This document shows, one piece after another, positions 8,740-17,501 of a stretch of 58,629 nt of DNA. Every line of letters starts with the position of its first letter. The stretch's first letter is position 1. The translations under genes and the position numbers were made by a program. The stretch spans positions 1-58,629 of the forward strand of contig CAOXTD010000007.1 of assembly GCA_948560265.1 (NCBI GenBank). Direction: 5' to 3'. Under the pieces are notes generated by a model. That model ran no database searches, had not been told where the DNA came from, and saw only the letters and a program-made list of their open reading frames with translations. The stretch is from an uncultured Clostridia bacterium (GTDB lineage Bacteria > Bacillota > Clostridia > TANB77 > CAG-508).

Positions 8740-10032
8740 ATGAAAATATTAATGTTAACATGGGAATATCCACCAAGAATAGTAGGAGGAATCGCTAGAG
8801 TAGTACATGATTTATCACATAGACTTATTAAAGATGGACATGAAGTGACAGTGGTAACTTACAAAGAAGGAGACTTACCAGATTATGAAAATGATAAGGG
8901 AGTGGAAGTATATCGTGTAGAAAACTTTATGATACATCCTACTAATTTTATTGAATGGGTTTTACAGCTAAACTTTAATATGGCAGCAAAGGCTACTCAG
9001 TTAATCAATGAAAATGGTAAGTTTGATGTCATTCATGCACATGATTGGTTAGCAGCAACTTCAGCTAAGATGTTAAAACAAGCTTTTAATATTCCACTAG
9101 TAGCAACAATTCATGCTACAGAAGCTGGCAGAAATTCAGGTGTTCATGACGAAACACAAAGATATATTAATGATACAGAATGGATGTTGACTTATGAAGC
9201 AACAGAGGTAATAGTCAATAGTAATTTTATGAAAGGACATGTTCAAGGCTTATTTGGCTTACCTTTTGATAAAATTAATGTAGTTCCAAATGGAATTAAC
9301 TTAACTAATTTTAATGGTGTTGAGAGAGATTATGAGTTTAGAAGACAATATGCTATGGATAATGAAAAAATGATTCTATATGTAGGAAGATTAGTATATG
9401 AAAAAGGAATTCAGCATTTAATTTCAGCTATGCCTAAAATCTTAAATGGATATCACGATACTAAATTAGTGATTGCGGGTAAAGGCGGAATGTTAGATGA
9501 ATTAAAGGCACAAGCGGAACGTATGGGACTTTCTAACAAAATATACTTTACAGGATATTTAAATTCAAAACAAGTACAAAAAATATATAAATGTGCAGAT
9601 GTAGCAGTATTCCCAAGTACTTATGAACCATTTGGTATTGTAGCATTAGAGGGAATGCTTGCAGGAGTTCCTACAGTTGTATCTGATATTGGTGGATTAA
9701 ATGAAATTGTAGACCATGGTATCAATGGAATGAAGAGCTATGCAGGAAATCCAAATTCAATAGCAGACTCTGTATTAACATTACTTTATGATGGACAATT
9801 AGCTTCAAATGTTGCTAAGAAAGCAAAACAAAAAGTAAAAGAGGAATTTAATTGGACTAAAATTGCACAAGATACTCATTACATATATGAAAAGGCAATT
9901 TGCAAAACTGTTGCTGAAAAACAAAAACAAGAAATTGAGCAAGAAAATGCGAAAAAGGCAAGCAAGGCAAAGAATAGTGAAACAGAAATTACAAATCTAC
10001 TTAGCTTTAAGAAAAAACATGCTTATGCATAG
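8740..10032 (+). CDS. GT4/GT-B family glycosyltransferase (glycogen-synthase-like)
   Basis: The 430-residue protein starts with MLTWEYPPRIVGGIARVV, the N-terminal glycine-loop signature of GT-B transferases related to glycogen synthase and archaeal-type glucosyltransferases. The C-terminal nucleotide-sugar domain has LYVGRLVYEKG, FPSTYEPFGIVALEGMLAGVPTV split over about residues 305-328, and the EX7E-type acidic pair. It probably transfers a sugar from a nucleotide donor to a glycan; the acceptor cannot be told from sequence. A Lys/Glu-rich tail of about 40 residues is an extension. The gene is followed after 50 bp by a YlbF-family gene, probably cotranscribed. Confidence 0.85.
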   Translation: MKILMLTWEYPPRIVGGIARVVHDLSHRLIKDGHEVTVVTYKEGDLPDYENDKGVEVYRVENFMIHPTNFIEWVLQLNFNMAAKATQLINENGKFDVIHAHDWLAATSAKMLKQAFNIPLVATIHATEAGRNSGVHDETQRYINDTEWMLTYEATEVIVNSNFMKGHVQGLFGLPFDKINVVPNGINLTNFNGVERDYEFRRQYAMDNEKMILYVGRLVYEKGIQHLISAMPKILNGYHDTKLVIAGKGGMLDELKAQAERMGLSNKIYFTGYLNSKQVQKIYKCADVAVFPSTYEPFGIVALEGMLAGVPTVVSDIGGLNEIVDHGINGMKSYAGNPNSIADSVLTLLYDGQLASNVAKKAKQKVKEEFNWTKIAQDTHYIYEKAICKTVAEKQKQEIEQENAKKASKAKNSETEITNLLSFKKKHAYA

Positions 10033-10082
10033 AGCGTCCGATTGGGGATATTAGTTTGTCGGACAAAAAAGGAGGAAATGTC

Positions 10083-10415
10083 ATGCAAGTATATGATACA
10101 GCAAATCGCTTAGCACAAGAGATAAGAGAATCTGAGGAATACAAAGCATATAAAAAGTTGAAAGATGAAATACATAATAATCCTGAGAAAAAGCAAAAAG
10201 TAGAGGAATTTGAAAAATTAAGATATGAAATTCAATTGATGGCATATACAGGAGAAGAAAAAAATGAAGAAAAAACAAAAAAACTAGAAGAAATGTATGC
10301 TACTTTAATTGAAAATAAAGACATTAAAGAATACTTTGATTTAGAAGTGAAGTTCAATGTAATGATAGCAGATATTAATAAAATTATTGCAGAAGCAATT
10401 AAAGATGTATTATAG
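10083..10415 (+). CDS. YlbF/YmcA family protein
   Basis: The 110-residue, all-helical charged protein begins MQVYDTANRLAQEIRESEEYK, which fits the YlbF/YmcA family (Com_YlbF). In Bacillus subtilis these proteins form a complex with YaaT that modulates RNase Y and sporulation/competence phosphorelays. The ATG at 10083 is chosen because aaaggagg lies just upstream; the open frame reaching further upstream lacks an RBS. A terminator follows. Confidence 0.85.
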   Translation: MQVYDTANRLAQEIRESEEYKAYKKLKDEIHNNPEKKQKVEEFEKLRYEIQLMAYTGEEKNEEKTKKLEEMYATLIENKDIKEYFDLEVKFNVMIADINKIIAEAIKDVL

Positions 10416-10430
10416 AAAGTGGAAATGAGG

Positions 10431-10462
10431 ACAGGCGAGTGAAATAACTCGCCTGTTTTTTG
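10431..10462 (+). terminator. Rho-independent terminator after the YlbF-family gene
   Basis: A perfect acaggcgagt / actcgcctgt stem is followed by a T run. Confidence 0.9.
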
Positions 10463-10551
10463 TGCATAATTAATATAGAATTGTAACCTTTTTTTAAAAT
10501 GTGTTACTATATGTATGAAAGATATCTTTGAAAAGGAGATTTAAATCTAAA

Positions 10552-11112
10552 GTGGAAAAAAGAGAGATGACACTAAAGGAGTATATTAAGGGGAATAGGC
10601 TAGATATAGATAAAGTAGTAGAAGATTACTATGGATATATTTATATCATTATGAAAAATACGAAATCTGTTGGCATATTAGAAGAAGACATGGAAGAAAT
10701 GATTTCTGATGTATTTTTAGCATTATGGAAAAATTATGCTAATTTAACAGAAGAAACAAAGCTGAAACCATACTTAGCAGGAATTGCAAAAAATGTTTTG
10801 AAAAATAAATATAGGAAAACAAAAATGGATTATTCTATATCAGATTATGAAGAACAATTAGTTACTCCTCATACATTAGAAATAATTTCAGAGGAGAGAG
10901 AACAAAATGAAATGATAAAAGACACTTTAAAGATACTAAAGCCAGAAGAATATAAAATTTTTATGGCATTTTACTATGAAAATAAAAAGATTAAAGAAAT
11001 TGCCAAAAACTTAGAAATTTCAGAAAGTAAAGTAAAAGTAATTCTTCATAGAGTGAGAAAAGAATTAAAGTCAAAGTTAAGGAAAGGAGGATATAGTTAT
11101 GGAAATGGATAA
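10552..11112 (+). CDS. ECF-type sigma-70 family sigma factor
   Basis: The 186-residue protein has a sigma region 2 (EEDMEEMISDVFLALWKNY, about residues 45-65) and a region 4 helix-turn-helix (KIKEIAKNLEISESKVKVIL, about 145-165). This is the two-domain layout of extracytoplasmic-function sigma factors. A TTG at 10528 opens the frame, but it lies inside the RBS aaaaggag; the GTG at 10552 is the likely start (spacing about 13 nt, a bit long). Upstream, tgtaacc near 10482 resembles an ECF -35 element, suggesting autoregulation. The gene overlaps the next one by 14 bp, as expected for a sigma/anti-sigma pair. Confidence 0.85.
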   Translation: MEKREMTLKEYIKGNRLDIDKVVEDYYGYIYIIMKNTKSVGILEEDMEEMISDVFLALWKNYANLTEETKLKPYLAGIAKNVLKNKYRKTKMDYSISDYEEQLVTPHTLEIISEEREQNEMIKDTLKILKPEEYKIFMAFYYENKKIKEIAKNLEISESKVKVILHRVRKELKSKLRKGGYSYGNG

Positions 11113-12295
11113 ATTAAAACAAAACATACAAAAGAATGTACGAGAAGATATAGCTATATCAAAGTGGAAGGAGGAAATGCATATGAATAAAGAAAAGAAT
11201 AGAAAAATCATGTATGGTGTATTAGCAAGTTGTGCGATGTTGGTACTAGGTATAGGGATTATAACTACTCAAGTGCCATTGGGGCAAAATGGTGAAACCC
11301 TATTACAAGCAAAAGTAGAGAAAGAAGATTTGAGTAAAGAAAAGGAGACTTTAAAAACAAAAATTAATATCAATAAATTAGATGAAAAAGCGTTAGTAGA
11401 CTATGCAATAGATGCTCAAACTAGAAAAGTGGATGCAAAAGAGGGTATGGTGGATTTAAGATTTGCTATAGAAGCAAAACTTCCAGATGATTTTGAAGAA
11501 AATTCTTCTGTAGTTGGCATTTATGTAAAAGGAGAAAATCCTAAAAAATATGATGTACTACAAAATTATGAGTTCCGTTATAAAAATAAATCAGAAACAA
11601 GGACAATTACCTTAGGATTAGGCTTTAAAGATAGAAAGCCAATAAGAGATTATTATTTTGCTGATGTAAAGAAGATATCAAAAATAGGAGAGGTAGAACT
11701 TAAAATTACACAATATGAAGATAGCTATTTAGCTATATTTAGTTATAAGGATATTAATTATGATATTGAAACAAGAGGAATTACACAAGATGAATTAGTA
11801 GAATTTTTGACTTCTTTGATTAGTAATAGTAAGAGTTATGAGCAAATGGTAGCAAAAGATGAAGATGTTAATGTAAAAGAACCAGTAGAAAATTCTAGTA
11901 CAAATTATCCTACTTATTATGCAGGAAGATATGTAGATAATCAAGGAAATAATGTGGTACTGCTAAAAGCAGATACAAAGGAAAATAGACAAAAAATATG
12001 TAGTTTACTTGGTATTACAGAAAGCAAAACAAAATTTGAAACAGCTAAATATTCTTATGAATATTTAACAGAATTACAAGATAAAATTAGTACGAAAATG
12101 ACAAAGAAAGAACTGCCTTTTGTTACATCTTCTTCTATTATGGAAGATAAAAATTGGATAGAAGTACAAGTAATTACCAATAAAGAAAGTGAATTAAAAA
12201 AGATTAGAGAATTAGATACAATAGGTGGTGCAATTAGTATTCGTTATAACAAAGATGGAATTGCTAAGAAAGATATGCTAAAAGAGAAAGACTAA
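11099..12295 (+). CDS. Membrane-anchored putative anti-sigma factor
   Basis: The 398-residue protein has a charged cytoplasmic N-terminus of about 35 residues, one transmembrane helix (IMYGVLASCAMLVLGIGIIT, about 37-57) and a large extracellular part of unknown fold. The RBS aaaggagg and ATG sit inside the end of the sigma gene. Topology and translational coupling to an ECF sigma factor suggest that it sequesters the sigma factor and senses an envelope signal. I see no canonical zinc-binding HxxxCxxC motif, so it would be a non-ZAS type. Confidence 0.7.
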   Translation: MEMDKLKQNIQKNVREDIAISKWKEEMHMNKEKNRKIMYGVLASCAMLVLGIGIITTQVPLGQNGETLLQAKVEKEDLSKEKETLKTKININKLDEKALVDYAIDAQTRKVDAKEGMVDLRFAIEAKLPDDFEENSSVVGIYVKGENPKKYDVLQNYEFRYKNKSETRTITLGLGFKDRKPIRDYYFADVKKISKIGEVELKITQYEDSYLAIFSYKDINYDIETRGITQDELVEFLTSLISNSKSYEQMVAKDEDVNVKEPVENSSTNYPTYYAGRYVDNQGNNVVLLKADTKENRQKICSLLGITESKTKFETAKYSYEYLTELQDKISTKMTKKELPFVTSSSIMEDKNWIEVQVITNKESELKKIRELDTIGGAISIRYNKDGIAKKDMLKEKD

Positions 12296-12297
12296 GT

Positions 12298-12338
12298 TAA
12301 CAAAGAGAGGAACAGTGATGTTCTTCTTTCTTTGTTTT
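12298..12338 (+). terminator. Terminator after the sigma/anti-sigma operon
   Basis: The arms aacaaagagaggaaca and tgttcttctttctttgtt enclose a short loop and end in TTTT. Confidence 0.75.
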
Positions 12339-12353
12339 AGGGAGAATAATTAG

Positions 12354-12383
12354 TTGAAAATTATCTTCTCTTTATGTTATACT
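12354..12383 (+). promoter_or_regulatory. Promoter of the nucleoside kinase gene
   Basis: TTGAAA (12354-12359) and TATACT (12378-12383) are 18 bp apart, about 90 bp before the ATG at 12476. Confidence 0.6.
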
Positions 12384-12475
12384 AAAAATATAATGATGTA
12401 TAATTGAAAAAGTTTTCTACATAATCATAATTGAAATGAATAAAAATAAAAGACGAAAGAAAGGATGAAACAAAT

Positions 12476-14077
12476 ATGAATAACAAAACAGTTGCAGAAT
12501 TATATGAAAAGGAAATCAAAGAGAAAGGTACAATTATTGCTTGTAGCAGCAATTATGAAATAAAAAGTTTGAATTATATTTCAAAAGAGCATGATAAAAT
12601 AGAATTGATAGATGTAACAACAAGAGATGGAAGAAGAATTTATATTAGAGGTATTCTATATGTGATGAGCAAGGCTTTTAGTGAGTGTTATCCTGAAGCG
12701 TTACTTACAGTCAATTATCAATTAACCAATGCTATGTACTGTGAAGTTGACAATATGGAAGTAACAGAAGAAATGCTACAAAAAGTTAGTACTAAAATGC
12801 AAGAAATTATTGAGAAAGATATACCAATTCGCAAAATTGAAATGACAAAAGAAGAAGCAGAAGAATTTTATAACAAAGAAAGGACAATTAGAGGAAAATT
12901 ACAGTTAGACAACAAATTAAAGGAAGAAGTTTCTTTGTATTTTTGTGAAGAATACTATAATTACTTTTATGGAGTTATGCCGATTAGCACTGGATATGTT
13001 CGCTATTTTGAAATAGTACCATATTATGGAGGATTTTTATTACGTTATCCAAGCAAAAACAATCCAAATGCTCTAGAACAAAGTTCCACCAGTAAAAAAC
13101 TATTTACTACATTAGAAGAATACAAAGATATCCACAAAGTATTAGACATTAATACAGTATATAAATTAAATAAGCAAATTACACAAGGAAATTCTGCTGA
13201 ACTAGTTTTACTAGCTGAAGCATTACACGAAAAGAAAATATCTGATATTGCAGATAATATTGTTAATAGAAAAGACGTAAAGGTAGTATTAATAGCAGGT
13301 CCATCCTCTTCCGGAAAAACTACCTTTGCGAAAAGATTAGGAATTCAATTAAGACTAAATGGACTAAAACCAGTTACTATTTCAGTAGATAATTATTTTG
13401 TAGAAAGAAAAGATACACCATTAGATGCAGACGGAAAATATGATTTTGAATGCTTAGAAGCAATTGATTTAAAACTATTTAATGATCACTTAAATACTCT
13501 ATTAAATGGTGGAGAAATTCTATGTCCAACTTTTGACTTTAAAGTAGGAACGAAAAAATATAATGGGGAAACTATGAAATTAGCAGATGATGAAGTCCTT
13601 GTTATAGAAGGAATTCATTGTTTAAATGATAAATTAACAGCATCTATTCCGAAAGAAAAGAAATATAAAGTATATATCAGTGCACTAACTGTTCTAAATA
13701 TTGACTACTATAACAGAATTTCAACAACAGATAGTAGATTAATTAGAAGAATGGTAAGAGATAATAATTTTAGAGGATATAGTGCATTACATACCTTGCA
13801 AATTTGGGATTCTGTAAACCGTGGAGAAACAAAGCATATTTTCCCATTCCAAGAAGAAGCAGATAGTATGTTTAACACTTCTTTAATTTATGAAATTTGC
13901 GTATTAAAGAAATACCTAATGCCATTATTAGAAGAGATTGATAATACAAATCCTGAATTCGCAGAGTCAAAACGTTTATATGAGTTTTTAAAGTATTTTG
14001 AAGATATCGAAGATAAATATGTACCAGAAAATTCTTTACTAAGAGAATTTATTGGTGGCAGTGTTTTTGAGTATTAA
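12476..14077 (+). CDS. Nucleoside kinase with ThrRS-like N-terminal region (uridine kinase/PRK family)
   Basis: The 533-residue protein has a C-terminal P-loop kinase domain with Walker A GPSSSGKTTF near residue 272. It continues with SVDNYFVERKDTP and the IEGIHCLND motif, as in uridine kinase and phosphoribulokinase relatives. The N-terminal 250 residues resemble the TGS and second additional domain of threonyl-tRNA synthetase, the usual architecture of this clostridial family. It probably phosphorylates a nucleoside with NTP in the cytoplasm. The exact substrate is not evident; uridine/cytidine is the default guess. It is transcribed alone. Confidence 0.85.
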   Translation: MNNKTVAELYEKEIKEKGTIIACSSNYEIKSLNYISKEHDKIELIDVTTRDGRRIYIRGILYVMSKAFSECYPEALLTVNYQLTNAMYCEVDNMEVTEEMLQKVSTKMQEIIEKDIPIRKIEMTKEEAEEFYNKERTIRGKLQLDNKLKEEVSLYFCEEYYNYFYGVMPISTGYVRYFEIVPYYGGFLLRYPSKNNPNALEQSSTSKKLFTTLEEYKDIHKVLDINTVYKLNKQITQGNSAELVLLAEALHEKKISDIADNIVNRKDVKVVLIAGPSSSGKTTFAKRLGIQLRLNGLKPVTISVDNYFVERKDTPLDADGKYDFECLEAIDLKLFNDHLNTLLNGGEILCPTFDFKVGTKKYNGETMKLADDEVLVIEGIHCLNDKLTASIPKEKKYKVYISALTVLNIDYYNRISTTDSRLIRRMVRDNNFRGYSALHTLQIWDSVNRGETKHIFPFQEEADSMFNTSLIYEICVLKKYLMPLLEEIDNTNPEFAESKRLYEFLKYFEDIEDKYVPENSLLREFIGGSVFEY

Positions 14078-14083
14078 TGTCAG

Positions 14084-14212
14084 TGTCAGGTTGGGGACGT
14101 TCCTTTTTCTGACAAGAGTGTCATATAGGGGACACACCTTGTTAGAAGATAATGGAAGGTATGTCTCTAACCTGACAAAGATGTCAGAAAAAGGAACGTC
14201 CCCAACCTGACA
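14084..14212. repeat. Palindromic MITE/REP-like element, copy 1
   Basis: This 129-bp element is bounded by perfect 31-bp inverted repeats (14084-14114 and 14182-14212) that start tgtcaggttggggacg and contain ttcctttttctgaca. The interior holds a second, imperfect inverted repeat. A second copy lies at 44441-44567. There is no coding capacity, so it would be moved in trans by a transposase encoded elsewhere. Confidence 0.85.
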
Positions 14213-14226
14213 GATAGGAGCAAAAA

Positions 14227-14535
14227 ATGGGAAGAAGATTTACAGAAATTGATGAAGCATTTACTTGCGAAAATTGTGGAAAACCAATAAAACCATTAGG
14301 ATATACTTGTCGTGACCATTGTAGTTATTGTTTATGTTCTAAGCATGTAGATGTCAACCCAGGAGATAGAGAAGAAGAGTGTCATGGATTATTAGAACCA
14401 ATTAGAGTAGAACTAGATAGCAAAAAGGGGTATGTGATTATTTATCGTTGCAAAAAATGTGGAGCTATTCGCAAGAATAAGGCAGCAAATGATGACAATA
14501 TGGATTTGATAATTCAGTTAACAGCAAGGCAATAA
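14227..14535 (+). CDS. RNHCP domain zinc-ribbon protein
   Basis: The 102-residue protein has two paired-Cys zinc knuckles (CENCGKP and CKKCGAI) flanking the family core RDHCSYCLCSKHVD, then PGDR and a DDN motif near the end. These match the RNHCP family, here with RDHC in place of RNHC. The molecular function of the family is not established; nucleic acid binding is inferred from the zinc ribbons. It sits 14 bp after the palindromic element with its own RBS (taggagc). Confidence 0.85.
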   Translation: MGRRFTEIDEAFTCENCGKPIKPLGYTCRDHCSYCLCSKHVDVNPGDREEECHGLLEPIRVELDSKKGYVIIYRCKKCGAIRKNKAANDDNMDLIIQLTARQ

Positions 14536-14567
14536 AAAAATGAGACGGATTTCCGTCTCATTTTTTA
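14536..14567. terminator. Bidirectional terminator
   Basis: A tgagacgga / tccgtctca stem is flanked by A and T runs, serving the RNHCP gene and the convergent U32 peptidase gene. Confidence 0.85.
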
Positions 14568-14568
14568 C

Positions 14569-17029
14569 TTAGACTTCTCTATGTAAATTCCCATTGGTAT
14601 ATTGCATACCTTCCAATTTTTCGCGAACATAAGCCTTACTGATAATCTCATTTATTTGCTCAATTGTTTCATCAAGCATATCTAGTCTGACAGAAGTAAT
14701 TGGTAAATTTTTTGTGCTAATAGAAAGTGTTTTGCTATTACAAATTAAAGTAACAGTTTGGAAGCTATCTGGTATAATTCTAAATTCAAAACCAAGTCTA
14801 TCTTTCAAATAGTATTTAGAAATTTTAGTACAGTTTTGCCCACAGTCAGGATAACAATGATTCGTTTTTCCTAAGAAGCAGTAATTAGATACCATAATAG
14901 GAAGATTTCCATAGACAATTAGTTCTGTATCGATATCAGAAGTTTGTAAGATATCTTTTAGACCTTCTTCATTTAGTTCTCGCGATAAAGTAAGGCGGTC
15001 AATGCCAAGATTTTTGTATTCTTTCATAGTATAATGATTAAATACATTTAAAGAGTAATTACCAATAAATTCATACTTTCCTTGATACTTCTTTAAAAAT
15101 TCAAAATCAGCAATGTTGGAAAGAACAAAGCCTTTAATGGAAAATCTTGAGGTAATATCATCAAAAGAATTCAAAATAATGTTTTTGTAATTTCCCTTAA
15201 TGATAGTTGGTAAATAGATATAGAGATTATATTGCTCTGATAAATATTCAATAATATCAGTATATCTTTTATCTACAAATAATTTCAAGGATAAATAGAC
15301 CTTATCAATTTTATCTTTTTGTAATTGTGCATAATCATAATCTATATGTAAATCTCTTAAAAATAAAGAAATTTTAGGATGTTCTAAATTGGGAATATAA
15401 GTAATGGCTTCTTCTTTTGGTAAATCTAATGAAGGATATTTACGATAAATTCGTTTTTCCACTTCTTTTTCTAAAGCTTCTAAGGCATTTCTTCTTAATT
15501 CATTTAAACTACTAATGCTTGGCACATAAAGTCCATCATCTAAGTACACTGTAATATTTTCAAAAGTATAAGGTGTATTATTCGTTTTGGAAACTTGCTT
15601 AATAATTCTTTCCATACTAATTGGTGTTTTTAAGGCTTCGGTTGGTACAATATCAGAAGTTACTTTTACTTTAATCTGATGATAAATGCTAGAAGGATGT
15701 GTTTCGTTAATGGTAAATAGCTCCATTTGGATAGGAGTATCTTTTTTGATAGTCACATTACAATTCAATGGGATTTTCTTATTCTCACGATTTTGATAAG
15801 AACGACGAGCCTCTTCCATCAACTTTTTATTGGTTACCTTATATAACTTATCCCCAATAGCAATTTTGCCTTTCATTCTACCAATCGTAACATATTGATC
15901 AATTTCAGCGGTTTTAATATTTTGATTTTTCTCCATTAGTTCAGATACTAAGTAACTACCATTTTCTTTTTCAAGACTGACAGAATCTCCTAGGGCCAAA
16001 GGGGATTCTAAAGAAAGTGTAATATGTCCTTTATTACTATTATATTTTTGAACAGTACCTAAATAAATTCCCATATGATTTGGCTTTTCAGAAAAAATAA
16101 GTGACCTATTGGAATTATTATCTAGATGACCACTAGAAAATCCACCACGGTTAAAGACTTGCATTAAATCAGTAACATCTTGTTCATCAATCACGTATTC
16201 TTGTCCACTTAGAGCTAAATCAATATATTTACGGTAAATGCGGGTAACTGTTGCTACATATTCAGGATTTTTCATACGTCCTTCTATTTTGAAACATTTT
16301 ACGCCAGCTTGAATTAAACGAGGAATATGTGCCAAACCACATAAATCTTTAGGACTAAGCAAATAGCCCTTATCTAAAGTTAACGTTTTTTTATTAGTAG
16401 AGTTTTCATTATTCTCAGCTAATAGCTCATAAGGAAGTCTACAAGGACCAGCACATTTTCCACGATTACCGAGAACGACCACCTACTACACTAGAAAATA
16501 GGCATTGACCAGAATAACAAATACATAAAGCGCCATGAATAAAAGTTTCAATTTCTACTTTACTATTGTTACAAATATATTCAATTTCATTAATAGAAAG
16601 TTCCCTGGAAAGGACTACTCTTTTAAATCCTAGTTTTTCTAATTCTAAGACACCTTCTAAATTATGTGCAGTCATTTGAGTGCTTGCGTGAATTGGCAAG
16701 TCAGGAAAATGACTAATAAGATATTTAGCTAGACCTAAATCCTGAATAATAATAGCATCAATTCCAGCTTCATAAGCTTCTTTAGCTAAAAGCACTGCAT
16801 CCTCAAATTCGGTGTCTTTTACCAAAGTATTTAAAGTCAAATGTGTTTGTACATTTCGAAGCTTGCAATAAAATATAGCTTCTTTTAAAGTATCCAAACC
16901 TAAATTAGTTGCATAAAATCTAGCATTGAACTTATCTACACCAAAATAAATACTATCAGCACCATTTTGTACAGCAGCTTTTAAACATTCAAAATCTCCA
17001 GCAGGGGATAAAAGTTCAACATCAGGCAT
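14569..17029 (-). CDS. U32 family peptidase, one +1 shift at a CGG codon
   Basis: This two-domain U32 peptidase/collagenase-like protein would be about 819 residues once one base is skipped. The first part (from ATG 17029, RBS aggagg) has the family start ELLSPAGDFECLKAAVQNGAD and FIHGALCICYSGQC; the second has NRGKCAGPCRLPYEL and the DUF3656-like C-terminal region. The frames meet at TCT CGG TAA: read conventionally, the protein ends at once. Skipping the C of CGG (base 16471) gives Ser-Gly-Asn-Arg-Gly, the conserved U32 sequence. This CGG is in frame (codon 187) and is the only one I see in the gene. Related U32 proteins hydroxylate tRNA or rRNA or act as peptidases; the role here is unknown. 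Either a recoded gene or a single-base frameshift pseudogene. Confidence 0.85.
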
Positions 17030-17138
17030 AAGAACCTCCTCAATAATTATATTTTTTAACAGATAAGATAAGTGTAACACAAAATTTGTTTTTTGCATAC
17101 TATATTATATAAGATTTCGATAGAAGGAGGAAAAAGAA

Positions 17139-17327
17139 ATGCCAGAAGACAGAGATTGTGGATGTGCTTGCAACAATAATTGTGGATGCAATAATGGATG
17201 TGGATGTAATAATGGAGGATTTTTAAGCAACTTATTTGGTGGTTGCGGATGTGGTGATAGCACTATATTATTCTTTATCATTATTTTCTTATTGTTATTC
17301 ACAAATTGTGGTTGCTGTAGTAGATAA
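17139..17327 (+). CDS. Cys/Asn/Gly-rich mini-protein with C-terminal membrane helix
   Basis: The 62-residue ORF has a strong RBS (agaaggagg). It contains repeats of the type CGCNNGCGCNN, then a hydrophobic helix (STILFFIIIFLLLF) and a CGCC tail, with 14 Cys in total by eye. Such high-cysteine small proteins recur in Clostridia without assigned function and may be spore-coat or membrane metal-binding peptides. Both are guesses. Confidence 0.65.
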   Translation: MPEDRDCGCACNNNCGCNNGCGCNNGGFLSNLFGGCGCGDSTILFFIIIFLLLFTNCGCCSR

Positions 17328-17501
17328 TTTTAGGCAAACTAAAAGCCATAAATTAAACATAAGTGAATTCTATGTGAACTTTTTAGAAAAGTTCACATTT
17401 TTTTCTTTGTTTTTTCGATTTTAATTGACGGAAAAATGGAAGAGTGTTATACTATTTTTGTAAAAAAATGTCACAAACGAGGAGGAAATAATACACTTAA
17501 A

